Part shown: positions 35,508 to 48,537 of the stretch, piece after piece
How positions within the stretch are numbered: position 1 is the stretch's first letter
Layout of the letters: the number at the start of each line of letters is the position of its first letter
From: Hypholoma sublateritium FD-334 SS-4
Lineage: Eukaryota; Basidiomycota; Agaricomycetes; Agaricales; Strophariaceae
Length of the DNA: 64,000 nt
Direction of reading: 5' to 3'
NCBI GenBank assembly: GCA_000827495.1
Contig: KN817595.1
Span: 62,001 to 126,000, forward strand
The notes under the pieces: generated by a model
Databases searched by the model: none
What the model saw: the letters and a program-made list of their open reading frames with translations, nothing else
Told to the model about the DNA's origin: nothing
Made by a program: the position numbers and the translations under genes

Positions 35508-37779
35508 TCAAAGATTCTGCAGCCCTAGCAGCCACCCAAGCACAAGCAGCACCGCCGTCCCCACGCTCCCAACCACCTCCCGCACGCCCCAGCCCTCAAC
35601 GCAGTCAAACACCACCGCGAGCAGCGCATACCCCGCGCCCAGCGCCCCCGCGCGGGCGAGCCGCACATGGTGGTCCGCGTGCTCCACCACAAAAGGCGAC
35701 CGCACGGACGCGCTGCGCGTTGGAATCGCCATCCCACTCAGCGTGGCAGTGTGCGCCGTCGCCGCGGGCAGCGCGGGCGCGTTTGATTGGGCGTCGACCG
35801 AGCACGCGGCGAGCAGCCCGGACGTGAAGCCGTCCTCGTGGAAGCCGTACTTGAGGTACGCGCCCGCGAACGCGATCCCGCGCGTGTTCTGGATGCGGTG
35901 CATCTCGCCCTGCGCGCGGACGGCCTGCGGGGTAAAGGGGATGGCGCGTCAGACGGGGTTCTGTGTTTTTGTGCGCAAGGGATGGGGGAAGAGCGTACCT
36001 TGGCGTCCAATACGGGGTGGTCGTATTTCCAGCGCCCGGCGACCTTCTCTGGCGCGGGCTCGAATGGCGGGTTGAGCGTGACGAGCACGGGGCCATACTG
36101 TGCTTGCGGTATACGCTGCAGGTCGTTCATGCCGTACGTCCTGCATGTCACCGCCGTTGTTTAGTATATTTGACTTATTAACGGGCCGTAAGATGTACGC
36201 ACAAAGAAACCTGGTTCACTTCTCTAGTCACTCGCCCAGGAGATTTCTCCAGGTACAGGTCATCCGAGTCGCCGTCCGAGTGGCCGTGGCCGTTTGCGCC
36301 GGGCGCCGGGACAACCTTCGTGAAGGACAGATAGTTCCAGCACGACCACGCGCTGCGACTCCTCGGCATCAGCTGTGGACGGGTCAGATCTATCCGGGAA
36401 CGACAACGACCATCAGACGGACGCACCTTGTCGTCCGAGTGCAGTATCGCCTCGTTGTGATTCCAGTCGAACATGCTCAGGATGCGCTCCTCGTCCAGGG
36501 TGATGTCCCCCGCGCGCAGGATCGCCAGGCTGGTGTCCGAGTGGCAGGCGAGGATGACGTGGTCGTATACGACCTCGTCGCCGTGCTCGGTGGTGAGCAG
36601 GACTGTGGGATTCTGGCCGGCTGCGGTGGGGATATTTCTGACACTTTTGATTCCAGTGGACAGATGTAAGTTTTCGGGAGATAGTTTTGAGAGAATCTTC
36701 TTGACGTATTTATGACTACGTAGATTTATTTGAGAGATGCTAATATTTCAGTATGTGATAACGGCACCATACCTTCCGCCTTGAATTGTTAGCCACGACG
36801 GCTTTCCCGTAATTTGGAGCAGATTGTGGTTATACATAAATTGAATCTGTGATTTCCAAAGCATCAGTTCATTTCCAAGGTTATACCGGCGCATATACGA
36901 ACCAAGGTGCGAGCAGGAAAATCTAAGAAACAGTCTTCCGGCGGTGTACTCCATATCGCAGCCGTCATGGGCTGCCCATACATCATTCAGTATCTGCGCA
37001 GTCATTACGAATGAAAAGCTCACTATCAGATAATTATTACGGAAGCCAGACGAATACCCCTCCTTCTTCAGGTACTCTCCGATTGACATCTCCTCTTCTC
37101 CGGGCACAAGGGGGTGAAGTAGTACGCGCCTTGAGCATGCATTGAAGCGCAGGACATCGTATATCATGCGCCACATCTCCGGGTCGACCAGGCGACGGGG
37201 CTGGCAGAACACGGTCGCGAGGTTCTTGCCGGCCCACTCGAAGGCGCCGCCGTCGCGCGAGACGCTGAAAGTCATCTCGGTGGACAATATGCGGATCCCT
37301 GTGTCGTCGTTATTGCCTCTAGGACCCAAGACGCCCGCTGTGAGCCAGGATAGAAGGCGCGAAAGGCGCGTCGTCTCGGATGGGGGGTACAGACGCAGGA
37401 AGCGCAGGAAGTTGGGGTATGTGTCGGGGTTGCATACGATCTATGCGCGCAGTATAAGCATAGCTGTATTCAGAGGCTGGTTTGCACATACGAATCCGCT
37501 AATAGAGAGGATCAATTTTCGCTCGATATAATGAACAAGAAATGCGCATACGTATCAACGTCGACCCCCTCGGTCCTGCCGGGAGGCACATAGTGTACAG
37601 TGTTCGCGTGCCCACCCGGCCTGCTGTCCGACTCGTACAGATGCACTTCGTGGTCGCTGTACTCATTCAAAAGCTGTCGGCATCCAATGAGCGCCTGTTA
37701 CAACCACGAGCGCGCGGACTCGACTCGCCCATGTCGCACCAAGCCCCGCGACGCCAGAGCCAACGACTGCAATCTTCAT
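35508..37779 (-). CDS. FAD-dependent amine-oxidase-like oxidoreductase with C-terminal membrane segments
   Basis: Eight exons: 37729-37779, 37552-37673, 37492-37498, 36773-37440, 36427-36715, 36203-36372, 35999-36140 and 35508-35924, giving 621 residues. The start MKIAVVGSGVAGLGATW-LLNEYSDHEVHLYES is a Rossmann FAD-binding motif with the GG (PGGHANT) that follows it in amine oxidases. VDVDTGFIVCNPDTYPNF matches the COG2907-type family of FAD proteins often linked to fatty-acid or cyclopropane-lipid genes. The C-terminal FAD contact is in GIAFAGAYLKYGFHEDGFTSG. Two hydrophobic stretches at the end (ALGAGYALLAVVF, AVLLVLGWLLGL) suggest membrane attachment. The substrate is unknown. Intron 1 needs a GC donor (TGG/GCGAGT). 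Exon 3 is 7 nt (CGGATTC) and supplies the Gly-Phe of the conserved TGFIV. Confidence 0.88.
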
Positions 37780-37965
37780 GTGTGCTGGGAGGTGTTGGGA
37801 AGAAACGAAGGGCTGGCATGGCAGCGGCTGCCAGCCGCTGGCGTTGAGACCGCGTTCGCCGTCGCACGCGATGGCGGTCGCGATCGGTGGCCGCGCTATC
37901 TCCATTTGTCGTTGCGAGCGGCAGCCGGCACCGGCGCTCCTCTGCGTCCCCCACCACGCACATTG
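37780..37965. promoter_or_regulatory. Shared 186-nt divergent promoter (FAD oxidoreductase / DCAF4-like)
   Basis: The two ATGs lie back to back 186 nt apart, so both promoters must sit here or overlap 5' coding sequence. The stretch is GC-rich with no TATA box. Confidence 0.4.
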
Positions 37966-39735
37966 ATGCCAAAAGACCTGCCGGGCCTCTACTGGGACGC
38001 GGCGCGCAACAGGTATTTCCCAGAGTCCTCCCGCCCGAAGGCGCCGCCGCCGCTGCCTGTGACGCTCGCGAGCACCCGCCAGAAGACCGCTGCGAAACCT
38101 GCCCCAACGGCAAATGCGAGCCCCAGGCGGTGGCACCCGCCGCTGCACTCAGCGGTGCGCGGACTGTCGACAGAGTGCTATACCACACAGCTGCGGGATA
38201 GACAGTGCGTTGTGTTTGCTCGTCGAGCCAAGCTTGGCTGACCGCTTTAATCTTTGCAGTGATTTGCTTTGCTTTCATTACGCCACGACTTCGCGGCTGA
38301 GCCACGTCAAAATACCGACGCTGGGACACATACGGACGTTCTGCGTACGTTTCTGCCCTTTTGGTTTGCGATTCCTTTCTAAATTGTTCGGATTTCAGTC
38401 GACGCAAATCAACGACCACACATGGCGGTTCATTGGGGACGACCAAGGCTGGCTGTATAGCGACAAAGACATCGTCAACGAGGACCGTTTGGGTATGCAC
38501 CACTGGTCCTCTGACCTCAATCTTCAGCCGTCCTCGCCTGTGAGTATATCCTTGTTTCTACGAGGTGATGCTTATACCTTTGTCAGATCTCGTCGATGTC
38601 TATCTCTGGGACTCGTTGTGTGTATGTTTAAATCTCACCGACATCTATGCAGCGCCTAAATAAATCCAGCTCCACATGCCTTGGACCTGGAAAATTAGCT
38701 GTACAGGATCTGGCATTGCCTGAGTATGTACACCACACTCCGGCATTCTCGAGCGACTAATAACACTAAGCAGACGAATGTTCCTCTTGAATCTAAACGG
38801 CGTCAACGATATCCGCACCTCTGATCTCCGAGGGCGGACGCTTGTCCTAGGTATGTTGCCGACGACCCAATATCGTCCTCTCCCTTCTGAACAAAGATCC
38901 CAGGTGCTAGCAAGAAGGCAGTCTACATACCCGACATCGACGCCTCCAACTCCCCGCAATATTTGCACACGAAAAGCGACGTCTTCGCGATCGCCCAAGA
39001 ACGCGTACGCCCTCTCCCACCTCCGTCCAATACCCTCTCATACCCATTCACACATATATATGCAGACCCTCGTATTCACCGGCGCGCGAAACGGCACCGT
39101 CGAGCGCTTCGACATGCGCATGGCGAAGCAGCACAGCACGAAGCTCTTCGACGCGCGCTTCGGTGCCGTACCCCGCAGCTCCGTCGTCCACCTCGCCCTG
39201 ATAGGCGACCACGAGATGCTGCTCAGCCACCTGAACGGCGACGTGCGTGCCCCCCCACCCCACCTACTCCACCGCTCACAGATCTGACCCCCGCAGCTCG
39301 TCACCTTCGACATGCGCTTCCGCTCTGCGGACCCTCTGAAAGTGTTCGCGGGCCACGTCAACCGCGACATTCCTAACCTGGTACGTGCTCCCTCCGCCCC
39401 AGAGCACAAGCCCCGTCCCAGCAACACCAACACCACACTCACCATCCCATCCACAGGGTATCGCGACCGACCCCGCGCACGACTTCCTCTTCGCCGCCGG
39501 CCAGGACCACCGCATCCGCGGCTGGTCCCTGCGCACCGCGCGCCCCCTGGACCCACCCGCCCCCGCCCCCGGCGCACACACCCCAACTAACCCCTTCGGT
39601 GCGCCCTTCGCCCGTCCGATCGTTGCGCTGCAGGTCACGGACGAAGGGGGCGCGGCGGGCCCCTCGCTCTGGGCGGCTGCGGACCACGACTTGTACCAGT
39701 TCCACCTCGGGCAGCGTGCGGCGGACGGGCTGTAG
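37966..39735 (+). CDS. DCAF4-like WD40 protein (CUL4-DDB1 substrate receptor candidate)
   Basis: Ten exons: 37966-38204, 38260-38344, 38399-38539, 38587-38621, 38670-38723, 38774-38850, 38904-39004, 39066-39242, 39297-39380 and 39457-39735, giving 423 residues. The N-terminus DLPGLYWDAARNRYFP matches the start of DCAF4 proteins (LPGFYYD..KNRYF). WD-type blades follow: HSTKLFDARFG, LLSHLNGDLVTFDMRF, VFAGHVNRD and the last blade, DFLFAAGQDHRIRGWSLRT. The R in WD-x-R-like positions (FDMRF, FDARF) is what lets DCAFs dock on DDB1, so a CUL4 ligase adaptor role is a reasonable inference. Exon phases all agree. Sequence identity cannot be measured here. Confidence 0.82.
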
Positions 39736-40320
39736 GCTGGCTCGGCGACTGCTGGCATGCGGCAGGATAGACAGTTTGTCGTGTCGCGCGCGAGATGCTG
39801 CATTCTATGGGGTGGCGGGGGAGTAAAATTTGCCGTTGCTGCGTACATCATCTGCAAGCCACCTGCATCATCACAAGAATTTCGGGAGCATCAAACATTC
39901 TGAAAACTGAGCCACGGATGTTGGTGTGTTGTGCGCAGGTGTGTTGTACAGCCGTGATCTGAATTCCATCCAATAAATGACCTGCTATAGAAACCCAGGA
40001 GCTTTGGCGGATCGAGATCACCTGGTGGACAGGAGTGTGAACGATATACGGAAACATATCTGCCCCGTTGGTCCTCGAAAATCGGTTTCTGATGGAACCA
40101 GCATGAACATGAATCTGGATAATCGTGCATATCAGTTGTATTGACCCAGTCCGCACCGAGATTCGACACTATTTCGAGTAATGAGAGGAGAACACATTCA
40201 CGATGCTCATACGTAAGAGGGGTTTAAAAAGTACATTCAGAGGTGGATCGGAGAGGTATTTCTGTCTACAAGTCAAGTCCAAAATTATGATAGTACAAAG
40301 TAAAGCAGAAGTGATACGTA
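39736..40320. other. Convergent intergenic region between DCAF4-like and MSH5
   Basis: 585 nt with two overlapping minus-strand ORFs of 90-100 codons. Neither shows a recognisable motif and both lie where 3' UTRs are expected. Confidence 0.4.
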
Positions 40321-43300
40321 TCACGCATAGTCATATTTAAGTGAATCCTCTCCGCCAGAGTCCAACCTGCCCAAGATCTCCGCCAGCTTCTTTTTTGCAT
40401 CGCCTTCGCAAATATCTTCTGCGCTTTTCTCCAAATCCCATGCTAGAAAGCGGCGGCAGATGGCTTCGGCATCTTCTAGCTCAACGCACTCCGCTTCCGT
40501 CATCCCTTCGTCCAGCAGGCGTCCCAACTGATGCGTCGACAGCAGTTTACTGAAAGAAACACGAGTCAGCCTCACAACGTGTGCAAAGCCATATGTTCCG
40601 CCTCGCCTAACGTATTGCGCCCTGTCCACAATAGACGCAGGAACCCCGAACAGCTCGGCGCATTTAGCCGCATGCGAGTCAAGCGACAGTCCTTCCGCAA
40701 CCCTAGAGGTATTACAGGCGATGAGAGAAATCAGCCAGGACCATGCCAGGACAGCAGTCCGACGCGCCTGTACAAGTACGTGATTTTCTCCGCAGGCCCC
40801 ACCTTCCTGCTCGCTACATCAGCCTCGCCAGTACCTGTCCCAGCCGGAGCGCAACGAGCACCAGCAGAAAGAGCACCAGCGCCGGGCTCCACACCCGCAC
40901 CGGCGCTCGACGTGAACATGACCTGCATATGGCGGAATGAGACGGGGATGTCGGTCGGGTCGAATAGGTCCTCATTGAAGACGTCGTGGAAGTGCGTGGC
41001 AACGAGGACCTTGGGGCAGTCGGCGCCTCTATTGAGCAGGTGTCGGAGGACGCCGCAAAAGAGCCCGGCACCGTCTGTTCAGAGGGGTGTTAGCAGGTAG
41101 GCAGCAGAGCGCAGCACTTCAGCTCCAGAAAGTGATACAGATACAACAAACGATCAGGCAGAAATAGTTCTTCAGAGGAGTGCAAGTAGACAGAGAGCAA
41201 GAGAAGAAAGCAGGAAGAAAAAGAAAAAGACGAGCCTGTTGACAGGGTTCCTTTGCCGAACTCGTCAAGCAGTACCAAGGATCGAGCAGTGCAATTACGC
41301 AAAGCGAGAGACACCTGAGCCAGGTCGATCATGAACGCGGACTGAACCTAGAGCAAAATGGTCAACGAGTCATAATTAGCGCAACGAGGCAGCATGAAGC
41401 AAAGAGGCCGTGCTCGGGTGGAGCCCACGAGGCGAAAGCCACGAGATTATTACTTTAGACACAGACTCCAGGGTCGATACCCTGGTGAAAACTGCCGCGC
41501 AGCCATTGGATCAGTGATTAGGCTGAAAGTCAGGCAGGAATATCAGGCACTCTTATCGACAATACCCAATCTCGCTGATTCTGCTGGTACGAAACTGAGC
41601 GTAGCTTTTAGCCTGAGTTTAAGCTCAATGAGTACCAGTGACGGCAATGACGTACCAGCCAACTTGTGCCATTATTTGGATAACCGCAATCTAGACATGG
41701 TCGGATCTTGAGGTGCTGTGCGTAGAGGCTGTGATCCACTTACCTGCTTTAAATAAACGCTCTGGCAGGATTACGCGTTGTGGTAAGTATCATGGCCCTA
41801 ATGATTCTCCAGCAGAACGACTGACCTTTCCACACGCGTTGGCGCCAGTGCAAAGCAGAAGGCTGTTCCATTCTTCACCGTCGTCATCGGGGCGATTGAA
41901 TGAGGCTCCTACACCGGCTCCACCGACGACACGGGCGTCATTGGCCACAAACGTGTCTACAACCCTTTCTTGTAGAGGGTGTCTATGAAACCAGGGCTCA
42001 GTTACATGTTTCTGTAGAAGGGCACTTATTTACCTTGCTTGAATAAGCTCTATGGTATTTTCTTCCACCATCTTTGGGCGGCGATAGTCGTACATCATTG
42101 CAGCCGCTGCGAAGGATAACAAACAATCGAGTTCGGCACAAACATCGCATGTTGCCAGGATTGCTCCCGTAGACGGGATGATTTCTTCCAGAAGTTCTTG
42201 AATTATCTCCAACTCTCTGTCCACGATTGTCGAGTGAAGGTCACCAATATGGGTATCCATATCTGTTGTTCTGGAAGTTGGACCCAGCTCACTCATTCAA
42301 GTACGGATAAAAGAACGAACCTTGCATTTCCTGAGACTTGAAATACACATGTTCGCTTGAAGGAATATTTCATTTCGAACTGTAAGCGAAGAAAAATCGA
42401 CTCACTCAGAGGAAAACTAGAGAATAAACAGTAAATAACGTCTGTATTTTGAGAGTCAAGAGTCAAGGAAATGGTATCACCTGGAAAGTCCAGCCTTCCA
42501 GAGGTTCAATGCCAGCCTCGGACCGCCACTCGTCGAGCATTGGCACGCATATGAGGTACCCTAAGCCGAATTCAGAAGAGCCTTTACTTGTTCAAAAAGA
42601 TAATAGATAGATACCCAGCTGCGGAAAGTATACCACATTGAGAGATTTGGCGAACGTTTCGGGTACAGTCTGAGACACTTGCTCAGCCACATCAGACTGT
42701 GAGGCGTCAAGGGACATGTAAAATTTTTATAGTGATTAAAACGGTACTTACCAAGACAGAGTCGATTCCATGGTACACATGCTTTCTGTTGTCCAGATCT
42801 TCGTCAATGTGAGGCCGGACGCAGATCCTGTCATTGCACGCAGATTCTTCCCAGTCTATCTATTCTCACCACGTCGTAAGAGACTTGTCGCGAGATAGAC
42901 TTAGTCGCTACTCACGATCTCATTGATTTTCATCCCGATCTGTTTGAAGGTACCGACGTCGAGGACATTCATAAGCTAATTGCACCAGGCTCAGAGTCAG
43001 TCCTTGAGGTTCCTAAAATCATACCGGCATGACATGCCTTCTTCATCACATTGACGTGGCTGGCTTGATGAAGGTCGGTCAAGTTTTCACGGAGCATGGT
43101 CGCATGAAATGTGAACTGGAGATATGTCAGATACTTTCAACAAGCGAGTACGGGGGGGGATAGACCTTCACGAGGCCTTGCCAATCCTGCAACTTTGCCT
43201 TCCCGACTTTCATAATTGACATAATTCGTGGGGTGTTCTTAATCCCTTTGAGGTGAATGTGCAGCGTCTTGGCGGCTGTGATGTTTTCTGGGTGAATGAA

Positions 43301-44763
43301 GCAGTCGATTGCGTCATGGCGCGATGTGATTTCGGATATGGAGAGACATGGGCGCAGTAGCCAGGTTCTGAGGAGCGAGCGGCCCAATGTTGTTTTCGTG
43401 CTGTTCAGAATGCCTGAATATCATATGTCAGGAGATAGTCCGCTGACAAGTAGGTGTGACTCTCTGAACAACGATAACCCTTCCTTTGTCTTGTCAGAGT
43501 GAACGGAGGCGTGGCTTTCGGTTTCGAATATCTGCAGAGACCTGGGGGCGGTCAATATTTCGAGTCAGCTATATCAGCGTTCAAATGACCTACAGTAGAG
43601 CGTCCGCGTTAATTTGCATTACTTGATCCCTTAATCATACTAAGTCAGATTCACATATTAGCACATAATTCGAAAAAATGCTCACAAAGCAAGTATTTCT
43701 ACATCCCTGATGTCTAATCCCTCAACTCCATCTTCATCAAAGCCATTGAGAGCCCTTTGCCTAACAAGGTGGTCGAGAAGTGCGCCGATTGAAGCCATCT
43801 TCGACGATCATAAGCTTCATTGAAAGAAATTGCTCGACTTTGACTGTACGTACACAAAGGGGAGCTGATTCTACGGATGCAAAGTTGGACATCCGTATCG
43901 ACGCATTCCATCGCTTGACAGCGGGGTCGCCGCCGGCGTGACCCCTCGAGCGCATGAAGTTGTATGCGTTATTCTGCATGGAGGAGTTAGACTGGTCGTC
44001 AGAGTGGCTTGCACCTTCCAGCGTATCCGCCAAGCGGTCCAGAGAAAGAAATCTTTCGCGTCCATTTGCAGGCGAAAACTCTTTGAATGGCCGGATTTGA
44101 AAGATACCATCTGCATTTTCCACTGAAAAGTGGCAGTTAACTTCGAGGGAGTGTATAATGGGTTTTCATGGCGTACTGAATTCATTGAGCGCGTCGATAA
44201 AGTCGTCATCGGCGCGTGAGCTGGTCAGTACGATATCCGCGTTCACCTGTTCAAGAACTAGCGAAAAATGTCAGATTTAGAAGCGTGTTTACAGATTTCA
44301 GTAATTTTCTTCTTACGCATTCGCATAAGGTCAAAATGCTGTGTTTCGCGTGTATCTTCAAGTATGTACATAATCTTTTTGGCGGGGTCGTAATATGCGC
44401 AGCCAATGCTGCCACTGCAACAAAATTGATGTAAAATGGCCAAGAATGAACATTATAACGTACTGCGAACAGAGAGCTGCTAAGCAAGTCTGAATTGGTC
44501 GTCAATGTGTGTCACGGCGTTAGCAGAATCACCAATTTGCCACGAATGCAGACCTTTTCGTCCACTTCAGATTCGGATTCCGAGGAGTCTGCAGTCTCTT
44601 CCTCTACAGAAGCAGTGCGAGCCTGACTTTCCCATCTAACCTTTTTCCTCTTCAAACGCTGTGAGCTTCGGGCAGAGGGGCTTGGGGACGCCGACACGTC
44701 ATCGGAGTCTCGTGCATCCTCCTGTAAGCCGGACGGAGGCCAGGCACGTTTCTTCGCAGGCAT
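40321..44763 (-). CDS. MSH5: Meiotic MutS homologue MSH5
   Basis: Many short exons, not all boundaries resolved. The start [10 protein letters not shown] is at 44763 and the stop at 40321 (end KYDYA). MSH5 pairs with MSH4 and stabilises crossover intermediates in meiosis; it lacks the mismatch-recognition domain I. Visible parts: GSIGCAYYD near the N-terminus with the following HFDL; the lever/clamp region at 43127-43387 ([13 protein letters not shown], a MutS domain III signature); [11 protein letters not shown] at about 42200; Walker A GANACGK at 41826-41846, the MSH5-specific form; an 18-nt exon for SVYLKQ (41744-41761); [13 protein letters not shown]; and Walker [12 protein letters not shown] at about 41250-41281. 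Two introns need GC donors (41075-41235 and 40550-40606). The last exon is 40321-40549. Confidence 0.92.
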
Positions 44764-45056
44764 ATATGCAGTCAAATGTCTGAAAGTAGGTGGTACGCCG
44801 TACAACGCTTTGATAAGCTTCGAGACAAGATGATGGACGAACTTCAAGAAGGGAACAAGAAGACGCACTGATTGGGCAGGTGACCAGCGACCGACAACAG
44901 TAATAGCATCAGCAAATTGTCGATTTAGTTTCCAGTTTTTTGCGGTTTTCCCGGTTATTCAGGTTCTGAAAAACTGAGAACCAGCTAACTCGGAAACTGA
45001 GACTCCCTCGTACAAAATCAGCTACCTACACTATTTTACAATAAAAAATGAAGTAA

Positions 45057-47990
45057 TTAAATCAATTTAATGAATTCGTGAGCATGGTGGTCAATGTAAT
45101 GGTTGACAAAGAAGGAATTAAAGCTGTCCAAGGCATTATGGTGAATGAAATCATCAGGAACCCGAAAGGAGCCATAGATAGGCAATAAATGAGCTCCTCG
45201 AGCAATGGCGTCAATGTCAATCACATCAACTGTGGACTGTCCACGCTGATCACACTCCAGCTGGACAGTCCACATGCCGGTATCAGGATCGGGCTCGTTG
45301 TCATGGACAAACCAGTTGATCAGTGCACAAGAGTAATCTTTTCGGCGATATTGGAAGGAGAAGAATAAAAGTACGCGCCCTATTTCCATCCCTTCCATCC
45401 CCTCTTTTGACTCATCAAGGACAACGAAGGCAGTGTCACGCCGTTCATGCCCATGGAAAGATCGTGATGACCGAATGATCTCGCGATGCAAGCCACCACT
45501 GCCACACAAATCACTTGGCGCATAGTATGTTGCAGTTGCCGACCGATGTACTTTGATACTGCCTCCAAATGCAGGCAACTCACTGATGTTGGTAGGCGCT
45601 TGTTCATTGGGATAGGTTTGGTCAAAGAGGAAGCGTCGGAAAGCATGGGGAAATTTTGGTTGGTTGATAAATTTGGCAAGGCTTTCAAGACCACGAGGAT
45701 GGGCAGAATCTAGTACAAGAGATTTGTTAGCAACTGGCAAAAAGTAAATAAAGGAACCTGCAAAGCAGGAGGGCATACCAAATCTTATTGAAAGCCTAAT
45801 GTCAGACATTGTATCATCGGAAAGATCACCAGGCACCGCCTCTAGTAGTGACTCATCTTCATCATCCTCTGAATCTTTGACTACCTCGTCATCGTGATCC
45901 AAAATGCAGTCAGATCGGACATCCTCAACCTTCCGTTCAGCCATGTAAGATGCAGTATTGCCCTTCATCATACCCATTTCAGTGAACCTACGTCGAATTG
46001 CGCCTATTTTATCAATTCGGAGAAGGGTTCGTAACATTTGAATGAGAGCTTGGTATCGACTTGAACGGCGCCACGGCTCTTTCACAGCCTTGATGTGCTT
46101 TGACTCTGTAATCGAAGAGCAGAGTCCATTGGGAGAGCCAAAAAGATGAATCGAATAGAAATAATGATTGAGAGCATGCTGACGTGGCAAAGAAATTGAT
46201 GTACGGACTCCAGCTTCGATAAAGACATTTTGTAGAGCATGAAATCTGTCAACACATTCTTGAAAATACATAAGAGCTGGACCAGTGATGGCATTGCGCC
46301 GAGCAATGTAACAGGAATCCATAAATGCCGCAACGCACTGGACCATAGAAGATGGTAGATATCCAGCAATTGCAGCCAAATAAACCTATTTTATGCAATA
46401 ATGTAAGTGTGGTTGATTCATTGAATATAATGATATCGTACCTTCATCAACGCTTTTGAATCATCACCAGTCCACTGGTTGTAGTCTCGCCCATCTGGAA
46501 ATCGGAGAAGGCCTTGATATGGAGGCACAGCCGAAATACTAGATATTGTATTAGAAGAGAAAATAGTCAAAGTTTTTGTCGAAGCGCTTACCGGTGGTCA
46601 ATATCTTCAACTATTTCCAATGCTAGTTTTTCACCATGTGTTTCATGTAGATAATCACCGACCCAAGTAACAAGGTGGTCTTTGAATACCCCTTTGATCA
46701 GTTGATGCAAGAGATCAGGAGCAAGCAGCTCATGGATGTCTGCCCGCGGAAATGAATGTGTAAAAGGCTATTTGGATTAGACTTTAGTCACGAGTCAAGC
46801 AGATGAAAAAATATTGGATAGACGGACCACAATGTCATGACGTATCCCAAAATCATCCCAAAGTATTCCGGGATCAAAGGTTTTAATTAGAAAGTCTGTC
46901 TTCTCATGAGAGCGACGATGACTTCCTGCACCATCAAGGTTATCAGGAGTTGCGTCACACCTACATGTAGAGAATTGATGTGAGAATATCGTAAAGAAGA
47001 GATCTGGGAAAACTTACTTTGGACACCAGTTAGAAACAATCCCAGTCAGCCATACTTGTTCTGGATAATCAGCAATATATGGTCCAAGACTGAATATTGC
47101 ACGACGAAAGTGACCATCTGGACACCGTACAACTTTGTATGTCTCCATATAGGCCTTGAGAGGCTCGAAGACAAGTTCAAGGCATCGATGATACAGTTGA
47201 CGGCAAAAGAGCTGAAACTCAGTGTGTTTTCGCTGCCGTTTACTAGCTGAATAATAATCATTAGAGGGTGATATAGTACACGAAGTAAGAAAGAGGATAC
47301 TTTTTGGAATTGGAAGGAATGCCACAGGTAAGACACCAACGCCATGACCATGTCGTGCAGTATTAGTAATGACTCCAGGTGAAACGTAAACGGGATGGTA
47401 TTCTTGATGTCCTGTAGCGACCGAAACAGTTGTTTTGTCACTTCCAGCAATAACAGGGACGAGCATAGATCCATGTGTTAGGGGGTCATTCACAATCTTG
47501 TCCTGTGATACAGCGTAGTTAGAAAATGTCTGTGATTGAATAATATATGGCATATGTGCACCGCTTCTCGATAAGCCCAGTGGGCAGACATGAGGTTGGA
47601 ATAGATACGATCACCTTTTGCAGTAAATTCACGATATGGAACATAATCAATCTGGCCATCGAATTCGGATGTTGCTAACTGCTGCTCAAGGACAAGTAAA
47701 ACATCTCGTGTATTAAGTTCATAGGTTTCTTCCATCCAAGCTGGTGGCGTAAGTGGCTTTGGTCCAGTGTACAAGAACTTAAAACACTTCCATGGAGTAT
47801 CACCGTCTTGAATTGCGTCAATTGTCTCGTAGAGGGACTCAGCATTACTCCACGGAACACCTTCAGTCAACGATTTATGGGCAGATTCATGCTTGATGAC
47901 TGTGGCGCGCCAGAGGTCAAGACCTTCCAAAATATCTGACTTCGAAGACTGCAGCCGAATAAAATGATAATGCATCAGGAAAATGCACAT
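45057..47990 (-). mobile_element. Plavaka-type transposase, apparently 5'-truncated
   Basis: Minus-strand exons from about 47950 to the stop at 45057. The order of motifs follows the Plavaka family of agaricomycete DNA transposases: WKCFKFLYTGP..., GHQEYHPVYVSPG..., the long FLPIPK block, CPDGHFRRAIFSLGPYIADYPEQV, NWCPKC (47014-47553), [15 protein letters not shown], then LAAIAGYLPSSMVQC, the alpha-helical stretch QHALNHYFYSIHLFGSPNG and SITESKHIKAVKEPWRRSSRYQAL (45057-46379). The usual N-terminal zinc finger and the residues after it are not found upstream of 47990, where the DNA becomes non-coding. The C-terminal half reads openly through several introns. I could not find terminal inverted repeats, so the element limits are unknown. 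Confidence 0.8.
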
Positions 47991-48537
47991 TTTCTCTGGA
48001 GAAATCTAAGTTTATTTCAGGGACTTGTAGGGATACCAGGAGCACTGGGAAGATAATGAGCTACAAAGATACCAAGAGCAAGGTCTACCTAAGTGAGACT
48101 TCCTGGATATCTCTGCATTTTACCCAAGTGTACTTGAATTCCACTTGAGTAGACTTAAGGGAAATAGTGATCTACCCAAGATATACCTTGGTTATATCTA
48201 TCTCATATATGGAAACATGCAGGATCTTTCCAAGCCTTTTTAATTGATCCAAAGTTGCCTATAGAGTTATAAGGATGTCTTCCTAAGTAAAGAGTGTTTC
48301 TTCCAGTTCATAAAACATATCTCTGTATTATCTTCCAAATTCACCTTGGTTTCTTTGCTGGCAACTTCAAAAGCTCAAAAAGACGTGTAAAGCAATGTAT
48401 TAATGGCCCAGTTATAATTAGCCAGAATCTATATATATGCCACGTCTATATATATATGCCAAGTCTATATATATATGCCAAATTACGCTTGCACATTGCA
48501 CCAGGACCTGCCAAAATACAAAATCACCATGATAAAA
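47991..48537. other. AT-rich non-coding stretch between the transposase and the DUF6532-type gene
   Basis: About 550 nt with repeated words (ACTTGAGTAGACTTAAG, CCAAGTGTACTTG, CCTAAGTGAGACTT) and a tandem repeat listed separately. It occupies the place where the missing transposase N-terminus would be. Confidence 0.45.
48428..48482. repeat. Tandem repeat of CTATATATATATGCCA-type units
   Basis: Three near-identical units of about 19-20 nt (CTATATATATGCCACGT, then CTATATATATATGCCAAGT and a third copy) lie just downstream of the DUF6532-type gene. Confidence 0.8.

Noticed and set aside
39848..40169. Two overlapping minus-strand ORFs of about 90-100 codons
   Set aside because: No motif, and they lie between two convergent genes where 3' UTRs are expected.
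41461..41490. Hairpin-like word CCAGGGTCGATACCCTGG, similar to a tRNA B box
   Set aside because: It lies at an intron/exon junction of MSH5, where the exon encodes the expected VSTLESVSK; no tRNA surrounds it.
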